Shown: positions 26,704-35,668, counted from the first letter of the stretch. The stretch is DNA of 64,000 nucleotides from Roseomonas genomospecies 6 (GCF_008365375.1 NZ_QOKW01000006.1:1-64000), one strand, 5' to 3'. The notes: a model not told the origin generated them from the sequence alone. A program made the numbers and translations.

Positions 26704-27984
26704 TTACAGCAGATCGCGCAGCCGGAACCAGAGCATCGCGAGGACAAGCGCCGGGGTGCGGAACCGCCGCCCGCCGGGGAAGGGCAGGTGGGGCATGCGG
26801 GCGAACACGTCGAACCGCTCCGCCGTTCCGCGAATCCCCTCCGCCATGACCCGCCCGGCCATGCCCGCCAGCGCCACCCCGTGGCCCGAATAGCCGTGGG
26901 CGAAACAGGTGGTCGGGGTCAGCCGCCCGACATGCGGCATGCGGTTCATGGTGATGGCGACGTGGCCGCCCCAGAAATGCTCCACCGCCGCGTCGCGGAG
27001 CTGCGGGAAGACCGCCAGCATCTTGGACCGCATGGTCATCCGCAGTCCCGGCGCGTCCAGCCCGGAATAGCTGACCCCGCCGCCGAACAGCAGCCGGTGG
27101 TCGGAAGAGCGTCGGAAGTAATTGAGCACGAAGTTCATGTCGCTGACTGCCACGTTGGTCGGCAGCAGCGACGCCGCGGTCGCTTCCCCCAGCGGTTCGG
27201 TGGCGATCAGGTAGGTGGCGACCGGCATCACCATGGTGGACAGGCGCGGGGCCAGCCCCCCCAGATAGGCGTTGCCGGCCAGCACGAGGAAACGCGCCGT
27301 CACGCGCCCCTTCGCCGTGGTGGCGACGGGACGGTCCCCGGTGTCGATGGCGGTGACGCGGCTGTCCTCGAAGACGCGCACGCCGGCCCGGACGGCGGCG
27401 GCGGCGAGGCCCAGCGCGTAGTTCAGCGGGTGCAGGTGGCCGCTTCCGGCATCGGACAACCCGCCGACATAGGCGTCGCTGCGCACCACCGCCCGCATGG
27501 CGTCCCGGTCCAGCGCGCGGACCTTTCCGTAGCCGTAGCGGTCGCGCATCTCCCGCTCCATGTCCGCCACGTCGTCCATGTGGCGCGGCTTCACCGCCGC
27601 GTGGACGAACCCCCAGGTGAGGTCGCAGGCGATGGCGTGCTTCTCGACCCGTTCGGCCAGCAGGGTCTTGGCGTCCTCGCCGAGGTCCCACAGGCGCCGG
27701 GCGTCCTCCGCCCCGACCCAGCGTTCGATGGTCGCCATGGATTTGTTGTAGCCGGTGATGATCTGCCCGCCGTTGCGGCCCGAGGCGCCCCAGCCGACGC
27801 GGTTGGCCTCTAGCAGCACGACGTCGTAGCCCTGCTCGGCCAGCTCCAAAGCGGTCATCAGCCCGGTGTAGCCGCCCCCCACCACGCAGACGTCGCAGGA
27901 CAGCGTCCCCTCCAGCGGCGGGTGCCGCGGGTGCGGTGTCGCGGTGTCGGCGTACCAGGAACGGATGTGGGTCGGGTTCGGCAT
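26704..27984 (-). CDS. puuB: Gamma-glutamylputrescine oxidase-like FAD enzyme (PuuB type)
   Basis: 426 aa of the DAO family. The N-terminus reads SWYADTATPHPRHPPLEG, then the FAD loop DVCVVGGGYTGLMTALELAE and LLEANRVGWGASGRNGGQII, both near-diagnostic of PuuB/OrdL oxidases. The C-terminal FAHGYSGHGVALAGMAGRVM completes the FAD site. PuuB oxidises gamma-glutamylputrescine to the aldehyde in the Puu putrescine pathway. Its divergent neighbour is a PuuA-like synthetase followed by a putrescine transporter, which supports this substrate. puuC and puuD are not in the window. Confidence 0.88.
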   Translation of the reverse strand: MPNPTHIRSWYADTATPHPRHPPLEGTLSCDVCVVGGGYTGLMTALELAEQGYDVVLLEANRVGWGASGRNGGQIITGYNKSMATIERWVGAEDARRLWDLGEDAKTLLAERVEKHAIACDLTWGFVHAAVKPRHMDDVADMEREMRDRYGYGKVRALDRDAMRAVVRSDAYVGGLSDAGSGHLHPLNYALGLAAAAVRAGVRVFEDSRVTAIDTGDRPVATTAKGRVTARFLVLAGNAYLGGLAPRLSTMVMPVATYLIATEPLGEATAASLLPTNVAVSDMNFVLNYFRRSSDHRLLFGGGVSYSGLDAPGLRMTMRSKMLAVFPQLRDAAVEHFWGGHVAITMNRMPHVGRLTPTTCFAHGYSGHGVALAGMAGRVMAEGIRGTAERFDVFARMPHLPFPGGRRFRTPALVLAMLWFRLRDLL

Positions 27985-28149
27985 AACCGCCGAGTTAGGG
28001 GAGGGACCCCCGCCCCGTCAATGATTCCGGCGGTCATTTGGACAGGGTCTTTGTTCCCCTCTGGCGCAAGAAGGGGGTGCGGGATCATAATATGGCGGTC
28101 GTTCACAGCAGGGAGGGGCTGCCCACCGTCCGGTGCGGTCCATACGTTC

Positions 28150-29493
28150 ATGGGTTTCATGGAAGACTTCATCAAGAAGAACCGCATCACCGAAGTGGAA
28201 TGCCTCGTGCCCGACATGTCGGGCATCGCGCGCGGCAAGATCGTGCCCGCCGAGAAGTTCCTGCGCATCCTGCGCGACCGCGGTCTGCGGCTGCCCGAGG
28301 CGATCTTCGTCCAGACCGTCACCGGGGAGTATCCGGAGGACGACTCGGTCACCTCCGACGAGAATTCCGACATCTACATGATCCCGGACGAGCGGACGAT
28401 CCGCTTCGTTCCCTGGTACGAGGAGCCGACCGCCCAGGTCATCACCGACTGCGTCTACGCCGACGGCAGCCCGGTGAACTTCTCCCCCCGCCATGTCCTG
28501 AAGCGGGTGCTGTCGCTCTACGAGGAGCGCGGCTGGAAGCCGATGGTGGCGCCGGAGCTGGAGTTCTTCCTCGTCCAGGTCAACAAGGACCCCGACTATC
28601 CTCTGGTTCCGCCGGTCGGGCGCAACGGGCGCGTGGAAAGCGGGCGGCAGGCCTTCGGCATCGACGCGGTGAACGAGTTCGATCCGATCTTCGAGATGGT
28701 CTACGACTTCTGCGAGGCGCAGGACATCGACATCGACACCCTGACCCACGAGGCCGGGGCCGCGCAGATCGAGATCAACTTCAACCACGGCGACGCGCTG
28801 GAGTTGGCCGACCAGGCCTTCCTGTTCAAGCGGACGGCGCGCGAGGCGGCGCTTCGCCATCAGGTCTACGCCACCTTCATGGCCAAGCCCATGCAGAACG
28901 AGCCGGGCAGCGCCATGCACATCCATCAGTCGGTGGTCGATGCCGAATCGGGGCGCAACCTGTTCTCCGACTCCAGCGGGGCGGACACGCCGCTGTTCAT
29001 GTCCCACATCGCCGGCCTTCAGAAATATTTGCCCTACGCGATGCCGCTGCTGGCCCCGAACGTGAACTCCTACCGCCGGCTGGTTCCGAACTCCGACGCG
29101 CCGATCAACGTGCATTGGGGCCGCGACAACCGCACCACCGGCCTGCGCGTTCCCGTCTCGCCTGCCGATTCGCGCCGGGTGGAGAACCGGGTGGCCGGCG
29201 CGGACGCGAATCCGTACCTCGCCATCGCCGCGTCGCTGGCCTGCGGCTATCTCGGCATGGCCCAGGGGCTGGAGCCGACGGACCCGGTGAAGGGGTCCGC
29301 CTACCGGCTGGCCTTCACCCTGCCGCGCCACCAGGGCGACGCGCTCCAGAAGTTCAACGCCTGCAAGCCGCTGAAGGAGGTGCTGGGCGAGAAGTTCCTG
29401 GATGCGGTGACCTGCGTGAAGGAGGCGGAGTACGAGGCCTATCACCGCGTGATCAGCTCCTGGGAACGCGAGAATCTTCTGCTGAACGTTTGA
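28150..29493 (+). CDS. puuA: Gamma-glutamylputrescine synthetase (glutamine synthetase family, PuuA type)
   Basis: About 447 aa. A glutamine-synthetase fold protein with the PuuA-type N-terminus FIKKNRITEVECLVPDMSGI, then ARGKIVPAEKF. GS motifs are ELEFFLVQ, THEAGAAQIEINFNHGDALE, KPMQNEPGSAMHIHQSV, RRLVPNSDAPINVHWGRDNR and VENRVAGADANPYLAIAASL. It ligates glutamate to putrescine using ATP. A first gene divergent from puuB and followed by potFGHI fits this role better than ammonia assimilation. ATG 28150 and ATG 28159 are both possible. A strong terminator follows. Confidence 0.9.
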   Translation: MGFMEDFIKKNRITEVECLVPDMSGIARGKIVPAEKFLRILRDRGLRLPEAIFVQTVTGEYPEDDSVTSDENSDIYMIPDERTIRFVPWYEEPTAQVITDCVYADGSPVNFSPRHVLKRVLSLYEERGWKPMVAPELEFFLVQVNKDPDYPLVPPVGRNGRVESGRQAFGIDAVNEFDPIFEMVYDFCEAQDIDIDTLTHEAGAAQIEINFNHGDALELADQAFLFKRTAREAALRHQVYATFMAKPMQNEPGSAMHIHQSVVDAESGRNLFSDSSGADTPLFMSHIAGLQKYLPYAMPLLAPNVNSYRRLVPNSDAPINVHWGRDNRTTGLRVPVSPADSRRVENRVAGADANPYLAIAASLACGYLGMAQGLEPTDPVKGSAYRLAFTLPRHQGDALQKFNACKPLKEVLGEKFLDAVTCVKEAEYEAYHRVISSWERENLLLNV

Positions 29494-29502
29494 GCACTCT
29501 CC

Positions 29503-29540
29503 CGCCCCCTTCCGCCGCTGCCGCGGAAGGGGGCGTTTCT
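29503..29540 (+). terminator. Rho-independent terminator after puuA
   Basis: A 13-bp perfect stem (29503-29515 with 29523-29535) with a 7-nt loop is followed by TTTCT. It begins 10 bp after the puuA stop. A separate promoter for potF lies ~25 bp further on, so the two are at least partly separate units. Confidence 0.8.
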
Positions 29541-29564
29541 ATCCCGCGAATTCCCCGCAAACCG

Positions 29565-29593
29565 TTGACAACGAACCTCCCCGTGAGTGCAAT
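29565..29593 (+). promoter_or_regulatory. Candidate sigma-70-type promoter of potF
   Basis: Perfect TTGACA (29565-29570), 17-bp spacer, TGCAAT (29588-29593). It lies between the puuA terminator and the potF start (29703), leaving a ~100-base leader. Confidence 0.5.
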
Positions 29594-29702
29594 AGCGCTC
29601 GCGCCGGGGACGCCGTGCGATGCGCGCCGCCCCCCAAGTCGAATGGCCAAACGTCGAACGGTCGGGAACCGACGGACGATTCAGAATTCGGGGGCTTTCT
29701 GT

Positions 29703-30803
29703 ATGAAACGTTTCGCTCTCAGCGTCATCGGCGCCGTCGCGGCGATCGCCATCGCCGGTCCGGCGCTGGCCCAGGCCAAGAAGCCGGTCAACATCTACAT
29801 CTGGAACGACTATCTGGGCGAATCGACGCTGGCCGACTTCACGAAGGCCACCGGCTACGACACCAAGGTGGACCTGTACGACAGCCTGGAACTGCTGGAG
29901 CAGAAGGTGCTGGTCGGCAAGTCGGGCTATGACGTGATCGTCCCGACCGCCGAGCCGACCCTGTCGCGCATGATCCAGGCGAAGGTCGTGGCGCCGCTCG
30001 ACAAAGCGAAGATCCCGAACCTGAAGAATGTCGATCCGAAGGTTCTGAAGCTTCTCGAGAACTCCGACCCCGGCAACAAGTTCGCCGTGCCCTATCTGGG
30101 CGGCACGGTCGGCATCGCCATCATCCCGGAGAAGATCAAGGCCGTCGCCCCCGACGTCCCGCTGGACAGTTGGGACCTGATCTTCAAGCCGGAGGTGGCG
30201 AAGAAGGTCGCGGCCTGCGGCATCACCGTGATGGATTCGGCCATCGACGTGATCCCGTCGGTGCTGAACTACCTCGGCCTCGATCCGAACTCCGAGAAGA
30301 AGGAGGATCTGGACAAGGTCGAGAAGACGCTGCTGGCGGTCCGCCCCTACATCAAGCAATTCGTCACCGGCCAGAACATCAACATCCTGGCGGGCGGTGA
30401 CGCCTGCGTCGTCATGGCCTACAACGGCGACGCCATCCAGGGTGCGGCCCGCGCCGAGGAAGCCAAGAACGGCGTGAAGGTAGAATACATCACGCCGAAG
30501 GAAGGCGTGCAGGTGTGGTGGGACACCCTGGCCGTCCCGGCGGACGCGCCGAACAAGGACGGTGCGCACGCCTACATCAACTTCGTCCTGGACCCGGCGA
30601 ACATCGCGGCGATCTCCAACACGGTCAGCTACGCGAACGCCGTTCCGGCCTCGCTGGCCTCGGTTGACGAGGGCGTGAAGTCCAACCCCGCCGTCTTCCT
30701 GCCGGCGAACAGCGACGTGAAGCTCTTCGCGCTGAAGTCGATCAAGCAGTCCACCGACCGGGCGCGCACCCGCGTCTGGACCAAGGTGAAGACCGGCAAG
30801 TAA
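29703..30803 (+). CDS. potF: Putrescine ABC transporter, periplasmic binding protein
   Basis: 366 aa. A signal peptide (RFALSVIGAVAAIAIAGPALAQ, cleavage after ALA/Q near residue 23) precedes VNIYIWNDYLGESTLADFTK, the hallmark start of PotD/PotF proteins. GYDVIVPTAEPTLSRMIQ, FAVPYLGGTVGIAII, NINILAGGDACVVMAYNGDA and VQVWWDTLAVPADAPNKDGA are ligand-site segments. The Trp/Asp/Glu-containing segments fit diamine binding, though selectivity is inferred from the puu context. It is first gene of a transporter operon, separated from potG by 100 bp with a GC-rich hairpin. Confidence 0.93.
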   Translation: MKRFALSVIGAVAAIAIAGPALAQAKKPVNIYIWNDYLGESTLADFTKATGYDTKVDLYDSLELLEQKVLVGKSGYDVIVPTAEPTLSRMIQAKVVAPLDKAKIPNLKNVDPKVLKLLENSDPGNKFAVPYLGGTVGIAIIPEKIKAVAPDVPLDSWDLIFKPEVAKKVAACGITVMDSAIDVIPSVLNYLGLDPNSEKKEDLDKVEKTLLAVRPYIKQFVTGQNINILAGGDACVVMAYNGDAIQGAARAEEAKNGVKVEYITPKEGVQVWWDTLAVPADAPNKDGAHAYINFVLDPANIAAISNTVSYANAVPASLASVDEGVKSNPAVFLPANSDVKLFALKSIKQSTDRARTRVWTKVKTGK

Positions 30804-30834
30804 GCGCGCCGCGCAAGCCGGCACGCGTGACACG

Positions 30835-30860
30835 CGCCCCGGTCGCTCCCTGTCGGGAAC
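30835..30860 (+). promoter_or_regulatory. Intergenic hairpin between potF and potG
   Basis: CGCCCCGG (30835-30842) pairs with CCGGGGCG (30853-30860), with partial further pairing inside, followed only by TTCCCTTG. A stem just after a binding-protein gene commonly stabilises its mRNA and lowers expression of downstream subunits. That role is inferred here. Confidence 0.5.
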
Positions 30861-30903
30861 GGCCGGGGCGTTCCCTTGAGAAGAGGACGCCGAGAGGAGC
30901 CGC

Positions 30904-32067
30904 ATGGCCGTCCAGCCGATCCGCAAGCCCACGCGCCTGGAACCCTGGCAGGACCCGGGGCAGACGCCCTATGTGCGCATCGACAAGGTGACCAAGACCT
31001 TCGGCGATTTCGTCGCCGTGGACGAGGTCAGCCTGTCCATCTACCGGGGGGAGTTCTTTGCCCTGTTGGGCGGCTCCGGGTCCGGCAAGACGACCCTGCT
31101 GCGCATGCTGGCCGGGTTCGAGACGCCGACCGAGGGCAAGATCTTCATCGACGGCGTCGATATGGCCGGCATTCCGCCCTACGAGCGGCCGGTCAACATG
31201 ATGTTCCAGTCCTACGCCCTGTTCCCGCACATGTCGGTGGAGCAGAACGTCGCCTTCGGCCTGAAGCAGGACGGCGTTCCGAAGGCGGAGATCAAGGAGC
31301 GGGTGGGGGCGATTCTCGACCTCGTCCAGCTCGGCCAGTTCGGCAAGCGCAAGCCCCACCAGCTTTCCGGTGGCCAGAGGCAGCGCGTGGCGCTGGCCCG
31401 CTCGCTGGTCAAGCGGCCCAAGCTGCTGTTGCTGGACGAACCGCTTGGCGCGCTGGACAAGCGGCTGCGCGAGCGGACCCAGTTCGAACTGGTCAACATC
31501 CAGGAAAAGCTGGGCGTCACCTTCATCGTGGTCACCCACGACCAGGAGGAGGCCATGACCATGTCCTCGCGCATCGCCGTCATGAACCACGGCGTCATCG
31601 CGCAGACCGGCACGCCGACCGAGATCTACGAGTATCCGCAGTCCCGCTTCGTCGCGGAGTTCATCGGCTCCGTGAACATGTTCGAGGGCAGGGTGGTGGA
31701 GGATCAGGCCGATCATGTGCTGATCCGGTCGGAGGACGCCGGCTGCGACCTGTACATCAACCACGCGGTGTCGGTTCCCTCCGGCGCCACGGTGGGCGTC
31801 GCCGTCCGTCCGGAGAAGATCGCGCTGAGCAAGGAGCCGCCGGCCAACGCCGCGACCAACGCCGATGGGCGCAACGTCACCAGCGGCATCGTGCGCGAGA
31901 TCGCCTATCTTGGCGACGTCTCGATCTATCTGGTGGAGCTGAAGACCGGCAAGACGGTGCGCGTCACGGCGCCCAACGTGGTGCGGCGGACCGAGATGCC
32001 CATCACCTGGGACGACGAGGTGTATCTGAGCTGGCGTCCCTTCGCCGGGGTGGTGCTGACGCAATGA
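30904..32067 (+). CDS. potG: Putrescine ABC transporter, ATP-binding protein
   Basis: 387 aa. Walker A GGSGSGKTTLLRMLAGFE, Q-loop MMFQSYALFPHMSV, signature LSGGQRQRVALARSLVKRP, Walker B LLLLDEPLGALDKRLRE and H-loop IVVTHDQEEAMTMSS are all intact. A C-terminal TOBE-type domain (GVAVRPEKIALSKE, VREIAYLGDVSIYLVELKTG) is typical of PotA/PotG. The N-terminal ~30 residues are the PotG-type extension. Stop and potH start overlap as ATGA, indicating coupled translation. Confidence 0.95.
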   Translation: MAVQPIRKPTRLEPWQDPGQTPYVRIDKVTKTFGDFVAVDEVSLSIYRGEFFALLGGSGSGKTTLLRMLAGFETPTEGKIFIDGVDMAGIPPYERPVNMMFQSYALFPHMSVEQNVAFGLKQDGVPKAEIKERVGAILDLVQLGQFGKRKPHQLSGGQRQRVALARSLVKRPKLLLLDEPLGALDKRLRERTQFELVNIQEKLGVTFIVVTHDQEEAMTMSSRIAVMNHGVIAQTGTPTEIYEYPQSRFVAEFIGSVNMFEGRVVEDQADHVLIRSEDAGCDLYINHAVSVPSGATVGVAVRPEKIALSKEPPANAATNADGRNVTSGIVREIAYLGDVSIYLVELKTGKTVRVTAPNVVRRTEMPITWDDEVYLSWRPFAGVVLTQ

Positions 32068-32987
32068 TCGACCTTCTGCGCCGGATCGGCCTGTGGGGGC
32101 GGGGGGTGGTGGTCGCCATCCCCTACCTGTGGCTTCTGCTATTCTTCCTGGTGCCCTTCCTGATCGTCTTCGGCATCAGCCTGTCGGAAGCGATGCTGGC
32201 GCAGCCGCCCTACGCGCCGCTGCTCGAATGGCTGGTGGACGAGGACGCGGGCACGAGCAAGCTGCAAATCCTGCTGAATCTGTCCAACTACATGCGGCTG
32301 GGCGGGGATGATCTCTACATCCTGGCCTATCTGAATTCGGTCAAGATCGCGCTGGTCACCACCGTCTGCTGCCTGCTGCTGGGCTATCCCATGGCCTACG
32401 CCATCGCCAGGGCGGAGCCGGCCAAGCGCGGGCCGTTGATGATGCTGGTCATCCTGCCCTTCTGGACCAGCTTCCTGATCCGCATCTACGCCTGGATCGG
32501 CATTCTGAAGGCCAACGGGGTGGTGGACAACCTGCTGCAATGGACCGGCCTGACGACGGAGCCGTTCGAGCTGCTCTATTCGGACTGGGCCGTCTACATC
32601 GGCATGACCTACTGCTATCTGCCCTTCATGGTGCTGCCGCTCTACGCGACGCTGGAGAAGCTGGACCCGACGCTGCTGGAGGCGGCGGCGGATCTCGGCT
32701 GCCGGCCCTGGAAGGCGTTCCTGACGGTGACGCTGCCGCTGTCGCTGCCGGGGATCATCGCCGGGTCGCTGCTGGTCTTCATCCCGTCGGTCGGCGAGTT
32801 CGTGACTCCGGAACTGCTGGGCGGCCCCGACACGCTGATGATCGGGCGTGTTCTGTGGAACGAATTCTTCGCCAACCGTGATTGGCCGGTCGCCTCGGCG
32901 GTGGCCATCGCGCTGCTGCTGTTCCTGGTCGTTCCGATCATGGTCTTCCAGCATGTCCAAGGACGCCAGACGGAGGCGGGGCGATGA
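32064..32987 (+). CDS. potH: Putrescine ABC transporter, permease PotH
   Basis: 307 aa with six membrane helices (for example VVVAIPYLWLLLFFLVPFLI and LVFIPSVGEFVTPELLGG). The EAA loop, EAAADLGCRPWKAFLTVTLP, contacts the ATPase. The long N-terminal cytoplasmic-to-periplasmic region (LSEAMLAQPPYAPLLEWLVD) is typical of PotH rather than PotI. It overlaps potG and potI by 4 bp each (ATGA). Confidence 0.93.
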   Translation: MIDLLRRIGLWGRGVVVAIPYLWLLLFFLVPFLIVFGISLSEAMLAQPPYAPLLEWLVDEDAGTSKLQILLNLSNYMRLGGDDLYILAYLNSVKIALVTTVCCLLLGYPMAYAIARAEPAKRGPLMMLVILPFWTSFLIRIYAWIGILKANGVVDNLLQWTGLTTEPFELLYSDWAVYIGMTYCYLPFMVLPLYATLEKLDPTLLEAAADLGCRPWKAFLTVTLPLSLPGIIAGSLLVFIPSVGEFVTPELLGGPDTLMIGRVLWNEFFANRDWPVASAVAIALLLFLVVPIMVFQHVQGRQTEAGR

Positions 32988-33817
32988 CGCGGATGGGAAA
33001 ACTGGCCTGGGCGCTGTGGTTCGGCTACGCCTTCCTCTACGTGCCGATCGCGCTGCTGATCTTCTACTCCTTCAACGAGTCGCGGCTGGTCACGGTGTGG
33101 GGCGGATTCTCCACCAAATGGTACGCGGAGCTGTTGCAGAACGACCAGCTTCTGGGAGCGGCCTGGCTGTCGCTGAAGGTCGCGGCGATGTCGGCCACCG
33201 CGTCGGTCGTCCTGGGCACCGCCGCCGGTCTGGCGCTGGCCCGGTTCGGGCGGTTCCGGGGGCGGACGCTGTTCGGCGGCATGATCACGGCACCGCTGGT
33301 CATGCCAGAGGTCATCACCGGCCTGTCGCTTCTGCTGCTGTTCGTGGCGCTGGAGCAGGCCATCGGCTGGCCGGACGGGCGGGGCATGACGACGATCACC
33401 ATCGCCCACACCACCTTCACCATGGCCTATGTCGCGGTCATCATCCAGTCGCGCCTCGTCAGCCTGGACGAAAGCCTGGAGGAGGCGGCGATGGATTTGG
33501 GCGCCCGCCCGGCCAAGGTGTTCTTCGTCATCACCCTGCCGATCATCGCGCCGGCCATCGTGTCGGGCTGGCTTCTGGCCTTCACCCTGTCGCTCGACGA
33601 CGTGGTGGTCGCCAGCTTCGTGTCGGGGCCGGGCTCCACCACGTTGCCGATGGTCATCTTCTCCAGCGTGAAGTTCGGCATCAGCCCGCAGATCAACGCT
33701 CTGGCGACCCTGATGATGATGGTCGTCGCCACCGGCATCTTCATCGCGAGCCTCGTCATGGCCCGGCAGGAGCGGCAGAAAAAACGGGACGAGCAAATGG
33801 CGGTGCAGGGGGGCTGA
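32984..33817 (+). CDS. potI: Putrescine ABC transporter, permease PotI
   Basis: 277 aa. Membrane helices such as LWFGYAFLYVPIALLIFYSF and ITAPLVMPEVITGLSLLLLF, and the EAA loop EAAMDLGARPAKVFFVITLP. FNESRLVTVWGGFSTKWYAE is the conserved PotC/PotI periplasmic segment. It completes the heterodimeric permease with PotH. The last ~15 residues are charged (RQEKRQ/KKRDEQ-like). It is the last gene of the transporter operon. Confidence 0.93.
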   Translation: MTRMGKLAWALWFGYAFLYVPIALLIFYSFNESRLVTVWGGFSTKWYAELLQNDQLLGAAWLSLKVAAMSATASVVLGTAAGLALARFGRFRGRTLFGGMITAPLVMPEVITGLSLLLLFVALEQAIGWPDGRGMTTITIAHTTFTMAYVAVIIQSRLVSLDESLEEAAMDLGARPAKVFFVITLPIIAPAIVSGWLLAFTLSLDDVVVASFVSGPGSTTLPMVIFSSVKFGISPQINALATLMMMVVATGIFIASLVMARQERQKKRDEQMAVQGG

Positions 33818-34230
33818 AAAAAGGCGCAAGGCTCCGTCTTACCCCGAGGGTCCGCCTCTCAGGGACTATACCGTAAGGTAGCAGACGGCAGGGGTGGCCG
33901 TTCGCTGTTGCTTTTGCTATGCTGTGGGCATCTGCAACAGCGAATGAGGCCGCGTCATGCGTGCGCTTTTATGGTTCCCGATGCTTCGTCTTGGTTTTTC
34001 GATGCCCTTTTCGGCGCCGGTGCGCCGTTACTCGGATCGCCCGCCCTCCCGCCGTTGAGCGGTCGAGAGCTTAGCCCCTTCGGGCGCTTCGGTGGCCCCT
34101 GTCGGTGGCCGTTGCCAAATCCTCCGCTCCGTGGTTAGGGTGACCGTGGATCACGGGTGACGTCGTGACGACGCGCTCCGGCCACGCAAAAGAGCCGGGC
34201 ATTTCAGGGATTTGGCAGGAGACTCAAGCA
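33818..34230. other. 413-bp intergenic region before agmatine deiminase
   Basis: No convincing gene. An 11-bp perfect inverted repeat TTCGCTGTTGC/GCAACAGCGAA (33901-33911/33934-33944) encloses a 22-nt loop. A 33-codon open frame (33957-34058), ending in an Arg-rich stretch, starts just after it. Another palindrome CGTCGTGACGACG lies near 34161-34173. T-rich segments (CTTGGTTTTTCGATGCCCTT near 33989) interrupt otherwise GC-rich DNA. It may hold a regulated leader for aguA; see findings. Confidence 0.5.
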
Positions 34231-35247
34231 ATGACCACACCGGCGGCGGAAGGCTTCACCATGCCGGGCGAATGGGACCGGCACACGCGTTGCTGGATGG
34301 CATGGCCCTGCCGGCCCGAGACGTGGCCCGACGGGGCCTTCGACGCCGCCGCCGCCGCCTACACCGACGTCGCGCGCGCCATCAGCCGGTTCGAGCCGGT
34401 GACCATGGTCTGCGACCCCGCCGACGTCGCCGATGCCTCCCTGGCCTGTGGGCCGGGCGTCGAAATCCTGCCCTTGCCCATCAGCGATTCCTGGATTCGG
34501 GACACCGGCCCCAGCTTCGTCACCGATGGGAAAGGGCAGTTGGCGGGCGTCCACTGGCGCTTCAACGCCTGGGGCGGCAATTACCCGGAGTGCGCCAAGG
34601 ACCAGGAGGTCGGGCGCCTGATGCTGGAACATCTTGGTCTGCGCCGCTTCGAGGCGCCTCTGGTCATGGAGGGCGGCTCCTTCCATGTGGACGGGGAGGG
34701 GACGCTGCTGACGACCGAGCAGTGCCTGCTGAACCCGAACCGCAACCCCAATCTCGGCAAGGCGGAGATCGAGGAGCTTCTGAGGGAGCATCTCGGCATC
34801 TCCACGGTCATCTGGCTGGGAGAGGGCTATCAGGACGACGAGACGGACGGTCACATCGACGAGATCGCCCTGTTCGTGAAGCCCGGCGTCGTCATGGCGA
34901 TCACCACCGACGATCCCTGCGATGCCAATTTCAAGGCGTTCCAGGACAATCTGGACCGGCTGAAGCGCGCCCGCGACGCCCAGGGGCGGGAGCTGGAGGT
35001 CATTCCGGTCCGCCAGCCGGCGCGGCGCGACGAGAACGGCGTGCGGCTGACCTTGTCCTACACGAATCTCTACATCGCGAACGGCGGCATCGTCATGCCG
35101 GCCTTCGAGGACCCCGCCGACGACGAGGCGTTCCGCGTCATGCGTCGGGCCTTCCCGGACCGCGAGGTGGTGCAGATCCCGGCGCTCGACATCGTGCGCG
35201 GGGGCGGCGGAATCCACTGCATCACCCAGCAGCAGCCGGCGGTCTGA
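34231..35247 (+). CDS. aguA: Agmatine deiminase
   Basis: 338 aa. PAEGFTMPGEWDRHTRCWMA opens it, followed by SDSWIRDTGPSFV, VMEGGSFHVDGEGTLLTTEQ, LGEGYQDDETDGHIDEIALF and the catalytic Cys in RGGGGIHCITQQQPA. These are the guanidine-binding Glu/Asp/His/Cys set of the agmatine deiminase (PPAD) family. It converts agmatine to N-carbamoylputrescine and ammonia. The partner amidase AguB is not in the window. Start ATG 34231 has AGGAGA nine bases upstream. Placement after puu/pot genes supports a polyamine-catabolism neighbourhood. Confidence 0.93.
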   Translation: MTTPAAEGFTMPGEWDRHTRCWMAWPCRPETWPDGAFDAAAAAYTDVARAISRFEPVTMVCDPADVADASLACGPGVEILPLPISDSWIRDTGPSFVTDGKGQLAGVHWRFNAWGGNYPECAKDQEVGRLMLEHLGLRRFEAPLVMEGGSFHVDGEGTLLTTEQCLLNPNRNPNLGKAEIEELLREHLGISTVIWLGEGYQDDETDGHIDEIALFVKPGVVMAITTDDPCDANFKAFQDNLDRLKRARDAQGRELEVIPVRQPARRDENGVRLTLSYTNLYIANGGIVMPAFEDPADDEAFRVMRRAFPDREVVQIPALDIVRGGGGIHCITQQQPAV

Positions 35248-35368
35248 GGAAGCGGCCTTGTGCGGGAAGCGCGGGAGAGGCGAGGGCGCTCGGCGTCTTC
35301 GCCCCGGAATCGGCATCTGCGTCGTTTCGGATCTTGAATCGGTGGGTGCGTGAGCGCATCTTCTTAAT

Positions 35369-35668
35369 ATGCAGTTAAATCCGCTCAACCTGCCTCCGTT
35401 GGCAAAGCCGCAGGCGCCGATCACCCCGGCGATGCAGATGGCGTTGTCTCCGGCGGTTCAGGCGGCGCAACAGACCACCCCGACCATCCGCACCCAGACG
35501 GTCCAAGCGACCCAGGCGGTCGGCAAGATCGACCCGACGCGGGAGACGCGCAACGCGACCCAGTCGGGGCAGGCGGTGGACCCGCAGGCGGCGGCGGTCC
35601 AGGCCCGGACCAACGGCACCGGCTATGGCCGCAAGCAGCGCGGTTCGCTTCTGGACGTCAGCGTCTGA
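35369..35668 (+). CDS. Small Gln/Thr/Pro-rich hypothetical protein
   Basis: 99 aa, low-complexity: a Leu/Pro-rich start (LNPLNLPPLAKPQAPITPAM), a middle rich in Ala/Gln/Thr (AAQQTTPTIRTQTVQATQAV) and a more ordered tail GYGRKQRGSLLDVSV. The conserved-looking C-terminal basic-hydrophobic tail argues for a real gene. There are no domains, signal peptide or membrane segment. It likely is disordered. The start codon context is poor. Alone between aguA and the PP2C phosphatase. Confidence 0.5.
   Translation: MQLNPLNLPPLAKPQAPITPAMQMALSPAVQAAQQTTPTIRTQTVQATQAVGKIDPTRETRNATQSGQAVDPQAAAVQARTNGTGYGRKQRGSLLDVSV

Noticed and set aside
28050-28110. Sigma-54 promoter upstream of puuA
   Set aside because: TGGCGCAAGAAGGGGGTGC looked suggestive, but GG-to-GC spacing is 14 and not the required 10 bases.
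33908-34138. 76-codon open frame upstream of aguA
   Set aside because: Composition (Cys/Leu/Pro-rich), lack of a ribosome site and overlap with a stem-loop argue against a gene.
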